Source: Microbacteriaceae bacterium
Lineage (GTDB): Bacteria; Actinomycetota; Actinomycetes; Actinomycetales; Microbacteriaceae
Direction: 5' to 3'
Assembly (NCBI GenBank): GCA_027487865.1
Contig: JAIYCT010000002.1
Span: forward strand, 279,038 to 343,037
DNA: 64,000 bases
In this document: positions 1 through 8,843 of the stretch, one piece after another
How the letters are laid out: the number at the start of each line of letters is the position of its first letter
How positions within the stretch are numbered: the first letter of the stretch is position 1
Notes under the pieces: model-generated
Databases searched by the model: none
What the model was told of the DNA's origin: nothing
Seen by the model: the letters and a program-made list of their open reading frames with translations, nothing else
Position numbers and translations under genes: made by a program

Positions 1-139
1 GCACGATCCAGGCAAGGTCATGTTCGCAATTTTGATGTTCATCGGCCGTGTTGGCCCGGTGTCGATGGCAACAGCTTTGGCGCTTAGAAAAGCTAAGCGT
101 CACTTTGAATATCCAAAAGAGAGCCCACTTATCGGGTAG
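1..139 (+). CDS. TrkH/KtrB-type potassium transporter, C-terminal end (partial)
   Basis: Only the last 45 codons lie in the window, read in the frame starting at base 2 and ending at TAG 137-139. The fragment holds a final hydrophobic helix followed by a basic tail (ALALRKAKRHFEYP) and ends in PLIG. This resembles the last transmembrane helix and C-terminus of TrkH/KtrB K+ translocating subunits. The next gene, 30 nt downstream, is a TrkA-type RCK protein, the usual partner that gates this channel from the cytoplasm. The family assignment rests on that pairing as much as on the short sequence. Confidence 0.75.
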   Translation, partial: HDPGKVMFAILMFIGRVGPVSMATALALRKAKRHFEYPKESPLIG

Positions 140-169
140 TAGTACCCAATAAAAAGAAAGAAGCTAGAA

Positions 170-853
170 ATGGGAAACAGCAAGCCAAAGGTGAAGCGCA
201 GATTCCACAGCGCAAACGTGGCGGTAATTGGTTTGGGCCGCTTCGGTTCAGCGTTGGCAACCGAATTAGTGAATTCCGGTCACCAGGTTTTGGGCATCGA
301 CAGCGATGATCGAATTATTCAGCACCTTGCACCAACGCTTACCCACGTGGTTGCTGCTGACACCACAGACGAAGAGAATCTTCGCGAACTAGGCATTGCG
401 GAAATGGATAGCGCCGTTGTTGCCATCGGTGCCGACCTAGAGGCCTCGATTCTGACCGCGTCACTGCTACTACAGATCGGAGTCAAGCAGGTTTGGGCAA
501 AGGCCAACTCAGCATCTCACGGTCGCATCCTGACTCAAATTGGTGTCCACCACGTGATCTTCCCTGAGTACGAGATGGGCCGACGAGTCGCCCACCAGGT
601 TTCGGGTGAGTCTTTGGATTACGTCCACATCGATGAGGACTTTGTAATGGTGAAAACCTATGTCCCAGTCGTTTTTGAGGAACAGCCACTTTCGGAGGCG
701 AAGATTCGTGCCAGCTATGGCGTCACAGTAGTCGCCGTAAACGACGGTTCCGGCTACAAGCCAGCCTTCCCAGATACCGTGCTTCGCAAGGGAAATACCA
801 TCGTTATCGCCGGGCCTAAGGGACCACTAGACCAGTTCTGCCAGCTGGATTAA
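170..853 (+). CDS. trkA: TrkA/KtrA family potassium uptake regulatory protein
   Basis: This 227-aa cytoplasmic protein has an N-terminal Rossmann RCK domain with GLGRFG at residues 21-26 and the NAD-binding acidic residue D44 at the end of the second strand (GIDSD). A C-terminal RCK_C domain occupies about residues 145-227. Proteins of this size bind nucleotides and gate a TrkH/KtrB channel, and such a channel ends 30 nt upstream, so the two form a Ktr-like K+ uptake operon. Another small membrane protein follows after 7 nt. The identification is firm. Whether it responds to ATP/ADP or NAD(H) cannot be told from sequence. Confidence 0.95.
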   Translation: MGNSKPKVKRRFHSANVAVIGLGRFGSALATELVNSGHQVLGIDSDDRIIQHLAPTLTHVVAADTTDEENLRELGIAEMDSAVVAIGADLEASILTASLLLQIGVKQVWAKANSASHGRILTQIGVHHVIFPEYEMGRRVAHQVSGESLDYVHIDEDFVMVKTYVPVVFEEQPLSEAKIRASYGVTVVAVNDGSGYKPAFPDTVLRKGNTIVIAGPKGPLDQFCQLD

Positions 854-860
854 TCGCAAA

Positions 861-1223
861 TTGAGAACCACCATCTTTTGGATTGCTCAGGCAATCCTGC
901 TCGCTCTGTTGCAGTACCTCTATCACCCAAGCGTTGTTTTGGCAGCAGTTGGCCTAGCACTCATGCTTGGGCTAGTGCTTCTTTCGACCTGGAGTGCCAG
1001 GCGCAGTGCTAAGGGTGCTCGGGGAATGGTGATTGGTTTGATTGTCGCCGGAGTATCCGGCTTTATGTTCTCGCAAGCCATGGATGTGGCTTACGCCCTG
1101 CTTTCAGCCCCGGAGGGTTTGAGATTCACTGTGATTTTTGAGTCGCTCTTTGCAGGACTTTGGATTGCAGTCTCCTCGCTAGTTGCTAGGGCGTGGCTTC
1201 CGAGGGCGCAAAAACAGGAATAG
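861..1223 (+). CDS. Small integral membrane protein of unknown function
   Basis: This 120-aa protein starts at TTG 861, 7 nt after trkA, so it is probably translated from the same transcript. It has about four hydrophobic segments (roughly residues 5-22, 26-44, 56-76, 88-108) and basic loops (WSARRSAKGARG). I do not recognise a family. Its 3' end overlaps the end of the convergent copC-like gene by 45 nt. The operon position suggests a link to K+ transport or envelope function, but nothing in the sequence shows this. Confidence 0.65.
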   Translation: MRTTIFWIAQAILLALLQYLYHPSVVLAAVGLALMLGLVLLSTWSARRSAKGARGMVIGLIVAGVSGFMFSQAMDVAYALLSAPEGLRFTVIFESLFAGLWIAVSSLVARAWLPRAQKQE

Positions 1224-1703
1224 TCCAGCTGCTGCGAGCCCCAAAGACCCAAAGAGTAGCCAGTAGTTGGCTGGCTCTTGTGGAGCCGGTGCAGAGGTTG
1301 CAATCAGGCAAGGCTCGATGTTTGCACTTGCCACATAGCCTGAAGTGTTGAGAAGTTCAAATTTGTAGGTGCCCTCAATCGGGTGTCCATCGGACGACAC
1401 CACTCTCCAGGCAACGTTGTAAGTTCCTGCCTGGTCTAGATCGGTTTGGGCTGAAGCTAGCGTGCCATTCAGCGCAGCGCAGGTAGCAGCCGCCGGGCTG
1501 CCATCGGGTCCGGTCACCAGAATTTCCGCACCACTGCCAAGATCCAGTAGCTCATTAGAGAAGTCGAGTTTGATCTCAATCAGACCGGCTTCGACCTGAG
1601 AACCGGGCGCTGGAATCTGATCAATAACGTCATCGTGAGCTGTTGCGCCGGGTCCAACCAGCAGTGATACGAGCAATCCAAGGCCAATCAAGTTAAGCTT
1701 CAT
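1179..1703 (-). CDS. CopC-domain copper-binding protein, membrane anchored
   Basis: This 174-aa protein has a signal peptide ending in ATA just before HDDV, so the mature chain would begin with histidine. A CopC/YobA beta-sandwich follows (about residues 23-120) with the typical SSDGHPIEGTY motif. The N-terminal His and the DGH histidine are the expected Cu(II) ligands of CopC proteins. A C-terminal hydrophobic helix (about 148-167) and a basic tail would anchor it facing outwards. No CopD partner is adjacent. It overlaps the preceding gene tail-to-tail by 45 nt and lies only 24 bp from the divergent dacB. Confidence 0.88.
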   Translation of the reverse strand: MKLNLIGLGLLVSLLVGPGATAHDDVIDQIPAPGSQVEAGLIEIKLDFSNELLDLGSGAEILVTGPDGSPAAATCAALNGTLASAQTDLDQAGTYNVAWRVVSSDGHPIEGTYKFELLNTSGYVASANIEPCLIATSAPAPQEPANYWLLFGSLGLAAAGLFLFLRPRKPRPSN

Positions 1704-1710
1704 GGGTAAA

Positions 1711-1716
1711 AGCGTA
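1711..1716 (-). promoter_or_regulatory. Candidate leaderless -10 (TACGCT) of the copC-like gene
   Basis: TACGCT ends 7 nt before the ATG at 1703 on the minus strand, with no Shine-Dalgarno sequence between. It fits the TAnnnT-plus-6/7-nt layout seen at other genes in the window. The position is seen; promoter activity is inferred. Confidence 0.45.
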
Positions 1717-1727
1717 AGGCAGGTTTA

Positions 1728-3098
1728 ATGAAGCAGGCCCTTTATGGGATTTCCGGTGGCTTGGTAGCCGGGCTACTCTTTTTGTCAATTTTGTTTTTGG
1801 GACCGCTGTCGAACCGCCAGGACGCAGCGCCAGTTGAATCGCAGGCTGCAACCGTCTCTGCCGTTGCCACAAGTTCTGCCGTTGCAACCGAAAGCGCAAC
1901 TGTTAGCGCTGTGGTTTCACAGTCCTGCAGCGTCAAGGAGTTTTTAGAAGCTGACGGCATTTTGGATCTGCAGGCTCAGGTGGTGGATGTTTCAACCTCC
2001 GCTGTGTTGCTTGATGTGAACTCCAAGGTCGGCGCTAGAACTGCGTCGGTGCTAAAGCTGGTTACCGCTGCCGCAGCGCTGGAAACCCTTGGACCTAACT
2101 ATGTGGTCACCACCCGGGTTTATGTCGACTCTCTAGACCCAAGCATTTTGTATGTGGTTGGTGCAGGTGACGTCACTCTTTCTAGGACAGATGTGACAAG
2201 CCAAAGCGTCTATAAAAACGCTCCCAAGCTTGCAACTCTCATTCGTCAAATCACTAAGGCACTGCCTGGTCAAACCTTCAGCCAAATTGTCGTAGACAGT
2301 TCGCTCTACGGTGCCAAAAATGGCGACTGGAAGAACGATTGGGACAAGAAGGGCATTGCCGAGGGCTACATGTCCAGAGTCTCTGCGCTGCAGATCGATG
2401 GTGACCGAAACAACCCTGCCGGGAAGGACTCTGCTCGCGGTAGCGATCCGGTTGCTAGAGCAGGTAAGTGGTTTAGGGAAGCGCTTGGGGCGGCAGGAAC
2501 TAAAGCGGTTGTGGTAAATGGAATTGCTCCTACCACTGCACGGGAAATTGCCAAGGTCACATCTCGGCCGATCAAGGAGTGGATCGACTACATGCTCGTG
2601 GTCTCCGACAACACCTTGGCAGAAGCACTTGCGCGCTTGGTTGCCATCGACACTGGATTCGGAACCAGCTTTGCCTCGCTTGATGGGGCATACAAGCTTG
2701 CTTTGAAGAACACCGGCTTGGACCTTAGCTCCCTCAGAATCGAAGATGGTTCAGGACTATCGGATTACAACGCGGCATCGCCTGCGCTGATCAACTCGCT
2801 GCTGGGACTGATTCAGGCCGGCTATGGCGATTTCGAAGTAATCAAGGACGGTATGCCGGTGGCAGGAACACCCGGTTCACTCTCGTATCGTCTTGAGGAT
2901 GCCGCTGGAAAGATCACCGCCAAGACCGGCTGGATTCAAACCGGATACACCTTGGCTGGGTTTATGCAAACCCCAGACGGTGGCAACCTGCTGTTCACCA
3001 TCTACAACCTGGGCAAGGTAACAGAGGCAAATCGCGAAGCAATGGATGATCTAGCAATGGGCATCTATAACTGCGGAACGCTATTGGGTAATCAGTAG
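1728..3098 (+). CDS. dacB: D-alanyl-D-alanine carboxypeptidase/endopeptidase (PBP4, peptidase S13)
   Basis: This 456-aa protein has an N-terminal membrane helix or uncleaved signal (about residues 8-26). A low-complexity Ala/Val/Ser/Thr linker (about 38-66) follows, then the S13 penicillin-binding domain. All three active-site motifs are present: SVLK at 107-110 (nucleophile Ser107, Lys110), SDN at 293-295 and KTG at 399-401. The enzyme trims or cleaves D-Ala cross-links in peptidoglycan outside the membrane. pncA follows after 2 nt, so the pair is co-transcribed. Length is normal for actinobacterial PBP4. The linker is rich in repeated codons for AVAT/TVSAV-type runs. Confidence 0.92.
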   Translation: MKQALYGISGGLVAGLLFLSILFLGPLSNRQDAAPVESQAATVSAVATSSAVATESATVSAVVSQSCSVKEFLEADGILDLQAQVVDVSTSAVLLDVNSKVGARTASVLKLVTAAAALETLGPNYVVTTRVYVDSLDPSILYVVGAGDVTLSRTDVTSQSVYKNAPKLATLIRQITKALPGQTFSQIVVDSSLYGAKNGDWKNDWDKKGIAEGYMSRVSALQIDGDRNNPAGKDSARGSDPVARAGKWFREALGAAGTKAVVVNGIAPTTAREIAKVTSRPIKEWIDYMLVVSDNTLAEALARLVAIDTGFGTSFASLDGAYKLALKNTGLDLSSLRIEDGSGLSDYNAASPALINSLLGLIQAGYGDFEVIKDGMPVAGTPGSLSYRLEDAAGKITAKTGWIQTGYTLAGFMQTPDGGNLLFTIYNLGKVTEANREAMDDLAMGIYNCGTLLGNQ

Positions 3099-3100
3099 CA

Positions 3101-3685
3101 ATGTCTAAGGCTCTGTTCGTTATTGATGTGCAGAACGACTTTTGCGAGGGTGGTGCTTTGGCCTGCCTGGGTGGCGCTCAAGTTGCAGGCAGTATCACCA
3201 ACTATCTCAGGGGTAACAAATCCCAATACGACATTGTGATTGCATCCCGGGATTGGCACACGCCAAATAGTGCCAACGGCGGTCATTTTCCAGCAGCCGG
3301 TACTGACCCGGATTTTGTGAACACCTGGCCGCTGCACTGCATTGCCGGCACCCCCGGTGCCGAATATCATCCGAATCTAGATCTTTCGCTGATAGACAGC
3401 CACATCAAAAAAGGTCAGGATCAGCCTGGCTACTCCATCTTTGAGGGCGTCACGGATGCTGACGAAAAGATTCAGGACTTGCTCACTCGCTTGAGGATTA
3501 CCGAGGTTGATGTGGTTGGCATTGCAACCGACTACTGCGTTCGAGCCTCTTCACTTGATGCCAAGAAGTTCGGTTTGGATGTTCGGGTGATTACCTCTTT
3601 GACCGCCGGCGTATCGGCAGGATCCACTGAGGCTGCGATTGATGAGCTGGTTGATGCTGGCGTTGCAGTTGCGGCAACTGTTTAG
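3101..3685 (+). CDS. pncA: Nicotinamidase (isochorismatase family)
   Basis: This 194-aa hydrolase converts nicotinamide to nicotinate for NAD salvage. The N-terminal FVIDVQNDF carries the catalytic Asp. DWHTPNSANGGHF supplies the metal-binding Asp and His residues. HIKKGQ carries the catalytic Lys, and GIATDYCVRASS carries the nucleophilic Cys. The metal-site and K/C motifs separate PncA from other cysteine hydrolases. It starts 2 nt after dacB and overlaps the end of galK tail-to-tail by 4 nt. Confidence 0.93.
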   Translation: MSKALFVIDVQNDFCEGGALACLGGAQVAGSITNYLRGNKSQYDIVIASRDWHTPNSANGGHFPAAGTDPDFVNTWPLHCIAGTPGAEYHPNLDLSLIDSHIKKGQDQPGYSIFEGVTDADEKIQDLLTRLRITEVDVVGIATDYCVRASSLDAKKFGLDVRVITSLTAGVSAGSTEAAIDELVDAGVAVAATV

Positions 3686-4821
3686 AGCTCTCGCTTAGCA
3701 CCTTCAGATGGGGTCACAGAGAATACCCTTGGCGCTTTGAATCCAGCCTTTGCAAAAGCCAGCTCGCAGTTGTTTGCAAGTTCCGCAAGCTTGTCTTTGT
3801 GGATGATCGCAATTGCTGCCCCACCAAAGCCACCTCCGGTCATGCGAGCACCGATTGCGCCGGTTGCCATTGCAGTCTCAACCGCTAGGTCCAACTCGGC
3901 AACCGAGATTTCAAAGTCATCCCGCATCGAGGCGTGGGATTCCAAAAGCAATCTGCCCAAAGACGCAAGGTGGCCTTCGCGCAGCGCAATTAGAGTGTCG
4001 AGCACTCTTTGGTTCTCGGTGATGATGTGACGCACTCGCCTGAAGGTTTCGTCGTCAAGCTGGGATTGAGCTCTTGGGAGATCAGAGAGCGAGAGTTCTC
4101 GAAGCGATGAAACTCCAAGTTCCTTGGCACCAACTTCGCAGGAGGTTCTTCTTGAACCATAACCACCGTGAGCATGTGAGTGGGAGACCTGGGTGTCGAT
4201 CACCGCAACCACTAGGTCGTGCTTACTGAGTCCTAGGTCAACCACTGTGATTTCCAAACTTTGGCAGTCAATTAAGACAGCGGCATCGTTTTGAGCCATC
4301 ATCGAAGCGGTTTGGTCCATGATGCCGGTTGGGGCACCAACGACCTGGTTCTCAGCCTGCTGGCCAATAAGTGCGAGCTCTTTGCGGCTAAGTCCTGCAC
4401 CCCAAAGTTCATTTAGCGCGCTCGCCATGGAGCTTTCGATTGCGGCAGAGGAGGAGAGCCCTGCACCAATTGGCACATCTGAGGTGATGTAGCAATCAAA
4501 ACCAGATGTTGCCTTATCTCTCATTACCCATGCGACGCCAAGAGGGTAAAGCGCCCAGTCCAATCCGGTTGGCTTTGGGTCATCGAGTGAAATCTCATAG
4601 ACCCTGCTGTCAATTTCACTCACCACTTTGCAGATGCGATCAGTGCGCAAGGACACCGCCGCATAGGTGCGGAAGTTGATGCCAAAGGGAAGCACGAAAC
4701 CATTGTTGTAATCGGTGTGTTCGCCAATTAGGTTAGCTCTTCCTGGAGCAGACCAAACACCGGTTGGTGCGTAGCCAAAACTTGATAGAAATCCCGCTTG
4801 GGCATTTGCAGTTAGATTCAC
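3682..4821 (-). CDS. galK: Galactokinase
   Basis: This 379-aa GHMP kinase phosphorylates alpha-D-galactose at C1 (Leloir pathway, cytoplasm). The galactokinase signature GRANLIGEHTDYNN is at 27-40, the phosphate-binding PIGAGLSSSAA at 117-127, catalytic Asp169 in GAPTGIMDQTAS, and the C-terminal GGGFGG motif is present. Its start overlaps the end of galT by 4 nt, so the two are translationally coupled. UDP-galactose 4-epimerase (galE) is not in this window. Confidence 0.96.
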   Translation of the reverse strand: MNLTANAQAGFLSSFGYAPTGVWSAPGRANLIGEHTDYNNGFVLPFGINFRTYAAVSLRTDRICKVVSEIDSRVYEISLDDPKPTGLDWALYPLGVAWVMRDKATSGFDCYITSDVPIGAGLSSSAAIESSMASALNELWGAGLSRKELALIGQQAENQVVGAPTGIMDQTASMMAQNDAAVLIDCQSLEITVVDLGLSKHDLVVAVIDTQVSHSHAHGGYGSRRTSCEVGAKELGVSSLRELSLSDLPRAQSQLDDETFRRVRHIITENQRVLDTLIALREGHLASLGRLLLESHASMRDDFEISVAELDLAVETAMATGAIGARMTGGGFGGAAIAIIHKDKLAELANNCELAFAKAGFKAPRVFSVTPSEGAKREL

Positions 4822-5897
4822 TGCATTACCTCACGGAGCCTTTGAGCCGTTGCCTCCGGAGTCACATCTCCCACCCAAGCGCCCATGGCTGCCTCGGAAC
4901 CGGCTAGATACTTCAACTTGTCTGCAGCTCGACGAGGAGAAGTGATTTGCAGCATCAGGCGGAACTGGTTCCGCTTCTCCACCTTCGGGGCCTGGTGCCA
5001 TGCGGCTATGTAGGGAGTAGGGGAGTCGTAGATCTTGTCGACAGCCTGTAGCAGCGTCTTGTAGAAACCTGCCAAATCGGCAATCTCGTATTCATTTAGC
5101 TCAGAGAAATCCGGCACTGCTCGCTTTGGCAGTGCGTGAATCTCAATTGGCCACCGAGCTGCAAATGGCACGAAAGCGATGAAGTGCTCGCTCTCGAGAA
5201 TCACCCTCTCACCTTCGGATTCAAAGTCGTAGAGGTCCTGGAAAAAGTTAGGGCCGTAGCTTTCGATGGCAGCCAAAAGCTGCTTGGTCTTAGGGGTGAC
5301 AAAGGGGTAGCTGTAGATCTGACCGTGCGGGTGGTGGAGGGTGACTCCAATTTCCTGACCGCGGTTTTCGAATGGGAACACCTGCACCACACCCGGCTGG
5401 TTGTAGAGATCGCGAGTGCGATCACTCCAAGCTCGAATCACAGTTTCGATTCGGCTCACCGGCATCGATCCCAGGCTTCCCTCATGCTGGGGGCTAAAGA
5501 CCACAACTTCGCAGCGACCAAAAGCGGTGGTGGAAAATCCAAAGGGCTGATCTCCAGCTGGAGTAATTTCACCGGTCTCAGGACCAAAGGCTGGACCCTT
5601 ATTTTCAAAGACCGCAACATCGAAGTTGTCAGGTAGCTCAGAGAGGTTAGTAGCTGTTGTTGGGCACAGCGGGCAGATGTTTGCCGGAGGTAAAAATGCT
5701 CGAGTCTGCCGGTGACTGGCAACGGTGATGTAGTCGCCGGTTAGCGCATCAAACCTAAGTTCTGCGGTCTGTGGTCGAGATTCTTTTTCTCTTTGATCAG
5801 CCTTGCGAATGGGTGGCAGCGATGACCCCTGGTCGTCAAAATAGTAGAGGTCACGGCCATCGAAAAGCTTCGCTTCGATTCGCTCTCTGGCACTCAA
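4818..5897 (-). CDS. galT: Galactose-1-phosphate uridylyltransferase
   Basis: This 359-aa HIT-superfamily enzyme exchanges UMP between UDP-glucose and galactose-1-phosphate. The active site HPHGQ is at 189-193 and a zinc-type CPLC at 75-78. Translation starts at TTG 5897, supported by AGGAG about 6 nt upstream. It is the first gene of the galT-galK operon and is divergent from araA across a 211-bp gap. A pair of -10-like sequences (TATCCT, TATAGAT) lies 20-35 nt upstream of the start. Confidence 0.95.
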   Translation of the reverse strand: MSARERIEAKLFDGRDLYYFDDQGSSLPPIRKADQREKESRPQTAELRFDALTGDYITVASHRQTRAFLPPANICPLCPTTATNLSELPDNFDVAVFENKGPAFGPETGEITPAGDQPFGFSTTAFGRCEVVVFSPQHEGSLGSMPVSRIETVIRAWSDRTRDLYNQPGVVQVFPFENRGQEIGVTLHHPHGQIYSYPFVTPKTKQLLAAIESYGPNFFQDLYDFESEGERVILESEHFIAFVPFAARWPIEIHALPKRAVPDFSELNEYEIADLAGFYKTLLQAVDKIYDSPTPYIAAWHQAPKVEKRNQFRLMLQITSPRRAADKLKYLAGSEAAMGAWVGDVTPEATAQRLREVMQ

Positions 5898-6056
5898 AAT
5901 GACTCCTGATTCGGTTATCTATAAAGGATAGGCTCAAAATCAAACAAATTCGATGCTGCAAATCCTGAAATCAATTCGCATTCAAAGGCCTCCATTTGGC
6001 ATGCAGTGAAATGAAACTGTTATGCCAGATACAAACTTCTCCTTTTGAACCACTCG

Positions 6057-6072
6057 ATGTGAACGCTAACAT
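6057..6072 (+). promoter_or_regulatory. LacI-type operator upstream of araA (candidate AraR box)
   Basis: ATGTGAACGCTAACAT is an imperfect palindrome, 36 nt before the araA start. It shares CGCTAACAT with the site upstream of araB and has the central CG typical of LacI-family operators. A LacI-family regulator is encoded at 9255-10265 in the same cluster. Repressor identity is inferred from this proximity. Confidence 0.7.
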
Positions 6073-6108
6073 GGCAGCTATTACGCAGCGTTGCAGTGAG
6101 GGAGTGTC

Positions 6109-7608
6109 ATGTCAGAGCACAAGTTTGAGATTTGGTTTGTGACCGGAAGTCAAAACCTTTACGGAGATGAAACCCTTCGCCAAGTTGCCGAGCAGTCTCA
6201 GCTGGTAACGGACCAGCTCGCTAAGGGCCTGAGCGCAGATGTCGCTCTGGTTTGGAAGCCGGTTGTGAAGACCAACGATGAGATCCGCGCCACTTTGATG
6301 GCGGCTACCGCGAGCGATGCGTGCGTCGGTGTAATCACCTGGATGCACACTTTCTCTCCGGCCAAGATGTGGATCAACGGCCTAGAAGTTTTGAATAAGC
6401 CACTGCTTCACCTGCACACCCAGGCCGGACAGTCTTTGCCATGGGCAACCATCGACATGGACTTCATGAACCTCAACCAAGCTGCCCACGGTGACCGTGA
6501 GTACGCCCACATTCTCAGCCGCATGGATGTTGCTCGCAAGGTGGTGGTTGGACACCCAACCGATAGCCGCGTTCAGCAGGAGGTCGATGCTTGGGCATTT
6601 GCGACCCTGGGTTGGCAGAAGTCTCAGCACCTAAAGCTTGCTCGCTTCGGAGACAACATGCGCTATGTCGCAGTTACCGATGGTGACAAGGTTTCGGCGC
6701 AAATGACTTTCGGTATGTCTATTGAGCAGCTCGGTGTGAACACCCTGGTCGACGCAGTAAACGCGGTTAGCGATGCAGATGCTGAGAAGCTTTGCCTCAC
6801 TTACGGCGAGCTCTACGAATTGGCACCGGAACTTAAGCCGAGCGGAGCGAGACGTGACTCCCTGGTCTATGGCGCAAAGATTGAGATTGCGCTTCGTGGC
6901 ATTTTGGAGACTGGCGGTTACTCGGCCTTCACTTCAAACTTCGAGGACCTTGGTGCCCTTCGCCAGTTGCCTGGCCTTGCGGTCCAGCGACTGATGGCAG
7001 ACGGTTATGGCTTTGGTGGCGAAGGTGACTGGAAGACCTCCGCACTTTTGGCAATCATGAAGGCGATGACCCCGGTCAATGGCGGAACATCTTTCATGGA
7101 GGACTACACCTATCACTTCGGTCCAGGAACCCCAAAGGTTCTGGGTGCTCACATGCTCGAGGTTTGCCCTTCGATCTCAGGCCAGAAGCCACGCATTGAA
7201 ATTCACCCGCTAGGTATTGGCGGCAAGGAAGATCCAGTTCGCATGGTCTTCACCGCGAAGCCGGCATCCGGTCGCGTGGTCTGTCTCACCGATCTAGGTG
7301 GCCGCTTCCGCATGATCTCGAATGAGATCAAGATTGTTGAGCCAACTCAAGACCTACCTAACCTTCCAGTTGCCAGAGCGGTTTGGGAGCCAGCTCCAAG
7401 CCTTGAGGTTTCAGCTGAGGCATGGATGTTGGCTGGCGGTAGCCACCACACCGTTTTGACCAACTCGGTTTCCGATGCAACCATTCAGGACTTCGCTCGC
7501 ATCGCAGGTGTGGAACTGGTGAACATCGATCACAGCACCACCTCGGTTTCAATTCGCAAGGAACTGCAGTGGTCATCGGCTTACTACCGGTTGGCTTCTA
7601 AGTTTTAA
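6109..7608 (+). CDS. araA: L-arabinose isomerase
   Basis: This 499-aa enzyme interconverts L-arabinose and L-ribulose, the first step of the AraABD pathway. The N-terminal FEIWFVTGSQNLYGDE and the central GEGDWKTSALLAIMKAM blocks are characteristic of the family. Length matches the usual ~500 aa. A good ribosome site (GGGAG) precedes ATG 6109. It is followed after 2 nt by galM, and a LacI-type operator lies just upstream, so arabinose-dependent control is likely. Confidence 0.97.
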   Translation: MSEHKFEIWFVTGSQNLYGDETLRQVAEQSQLVTDQLAKGLSADVALVWKPVVKTNDEIRATLMAATASDACVGVITWMHTFSPAKMWINGLEVLNKPLLHLHTQAGQSLPWATIDMDFMNLNQAAHGDREYAHILSRMDVARKVVVGHPTDSRVQQEVDAWAFATLGWQKSQHLKLARFGDNMRYVAVTDGDKVSAQMTFGMSIEQLGVNTLVDAVNAVSDADAEKLCLTYGELYELAPELKPSGARRDSLVYGAKIEIALRGILETGGYSAFTSNFEDLGALRQLPGLAVQRLMADGYGFGGEGDWKTSALLAIMKAMTPVNGGTSFMEDYTYHFGPGTPKVLGAHMLEVCPSISGQKPRIEIHPLGIGGKEDPVRMVFTAKPASGRVVCLTDLGGRFRMISNEIKIVEPTQDLPNLPVARAVWEPAPSLEVSAEAWMLAGGSHHTVLTNSVSDATIQDFARIAGVELVNIDHSTTSVSIRKELQWSSAYYRLASKF

Positions 7609-7610
7609 GA

Positions 7611-8474
7611 ATGGCTAATCCCACCCACACCCTCACCCATGGCGATGCCGAAGCGGTAATCAACTTGGTTGGCTCGGCGCTGGTGGGATTGCGTTTTGGA
7701 AATCACATAGTGATTCCAGAGCTAAACCTCGAGCCTAAAACTTATGCTGGCAGCCTCTTGGCACCTTGGCCTAACCGTATCGCCCAGGGTCGCTACGTAT
7801 TTGAGGGCAATCAGTATCAGCTTGAGGTTCGAGATGGTCTGGGAAATGCGATGCACGGCTTGGTTGATGAGGCGACCTTCGAGATAATCGAGACCAGAGC
7901 CGGTTTTCTAAAACTTTCCACCAAGGTTGAAGCTTCTACTGGTTACCCTTGGAACTTGCTCGTGGAGGCCAGCTTCGAGCTAACTGCAGATGAATTAGTC
8001 ATTAGCTACTTTGTGACCAATGTGGGATCTGGCAATGCACCCGTTGGCATTGGCACACACCCCTACTTCCCATTTAGTGATGACACCACCATTGAGGTAA
8101 ACGCCGATACCGCTTCTGTTCACGGCTCCGACATGCTTCCGGTTTCGCAGACCCCGGCAGCCGAGATTGGATTGGGTTCGGGCAATGCCGTTTTGGCGAG
8201 GGAGTTTCAGTTGGACACTCAATTCACCTCGGTTACCAATCCGGTGGTAACCTTGAAAACCGGCGATCACGCGCTTGATATCTGGCATGACAATGCCCCC
8301 TGGCTGATGATTTACACAACAAATAAGTTTCCATGGGCGGATGGTCCTGGTAACGCAATTGCCATCGAGCCGCAAACCTGTCCGGCGGATGCCTTCAACA
8401 CCGGGGAAGACTTGCGGATTCTTGCCAGTGGCGAATCGACTTGGATGCGCTTTGGCCTAAAGCATCGAGGCTAA
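7611..8474 (+). CDS. galM: Aldose 1-epimerase (mutarotase)
   Basis: This 287-aa member of the galactose mutarotase-like fold interconverts alpha and beta anomers of free sugars. NAMHGLV, GIGTHPYFPF (catalytic His) and AIEPQTCPADAFN (catalytic Glu) are the expected family blocks. It sits 2 nt after araA and so is part of the arabinose operon. An arabinose-specific role, supplying the anomer used by AraA, is inferred from position; a role with the adjacent gal genes is equally possible. Confidence 0.9.
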   Translation: MANPTHTLTHGDAEAVINLVGSALVGLRFGNHIVIPELNLEPKTYAGSLLAPWPNRIAQGRYVFEGNQYQLEVRDGLGNAMHGLVDEATFEIIETRAGFLKLSTKVEASTGYPWNLLVEASFELTADELVISYFVTNVGSGNAPVGIGTHPYFPFSDDTTIEVNADTASVHGSDMLPVSQTPAAEIGLGSGNAVLAREFQLDTQFTSVTNPVVTLKTGDHALDIWHDNAPWLMIYTTNKFPWADGPGNAIAIEPQTCPADAFNTGEDLRILASGESTWMRFGLKHRG

Positions 8475-8486
8475 GGTTTAAATCCT

Positions 8487-8843
8487 ATGAAGTGGACGAT
8501 TTTCGGCAAACGACCAAACACTCCGGCCCCTAGTTGGACCCCGGTGATTTTGGCATTTATCTTTGCCAGTCAAACCTTTATAGATTCTTCGGCCGGCTAC
8601 CCGGCTTACATGAGCTACCTAGCATTTGTTTCTGGGCTCTGGTTTTTCTATCTCGGGCTAAGGGCCAAAGCGCTCATCGGGTTTTTGTTTGTGCCAGTTG
8701 CTGGGGCCTGGCTGCTACCGCTAATGGGAATCGACCCGTTTACGCAAATGAACGCGGTCACCTTTGGCGCTCACTCGCTTCTGGCCTTGCTGTTTGGCGT
8801 TGCGTCTTACACATATGCCGCTCGTGAGAGAGTCAAGAAATGA
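8487..8843 (+). CDS. Small membrane protein of unknown function in the ara operon
   Basis: This 118-aa protein has about four hydrophobic segments (approximately residues 18-30, 40-57, 62-80, 88-108), a basic N-terminus and a basic C-terminus (ERVKK). No family is recognised. It starts 12 nt after galM and overlaps the next gene by 4 nt (ATGA), so it belongs to the araA transcript. No catalytic motif is visible. Confidence 0.7.
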   Translation: MKWTIFGKRPNTPAPSWTPVILAFIFASQTFIDSSAGYPAYMSYLAFVSGLWFFYLGLRAKALIGFLFVPVAGAWLLPLMGIDPFTQMNAVTFGAHSLLALLFGVASYTYAARERVKK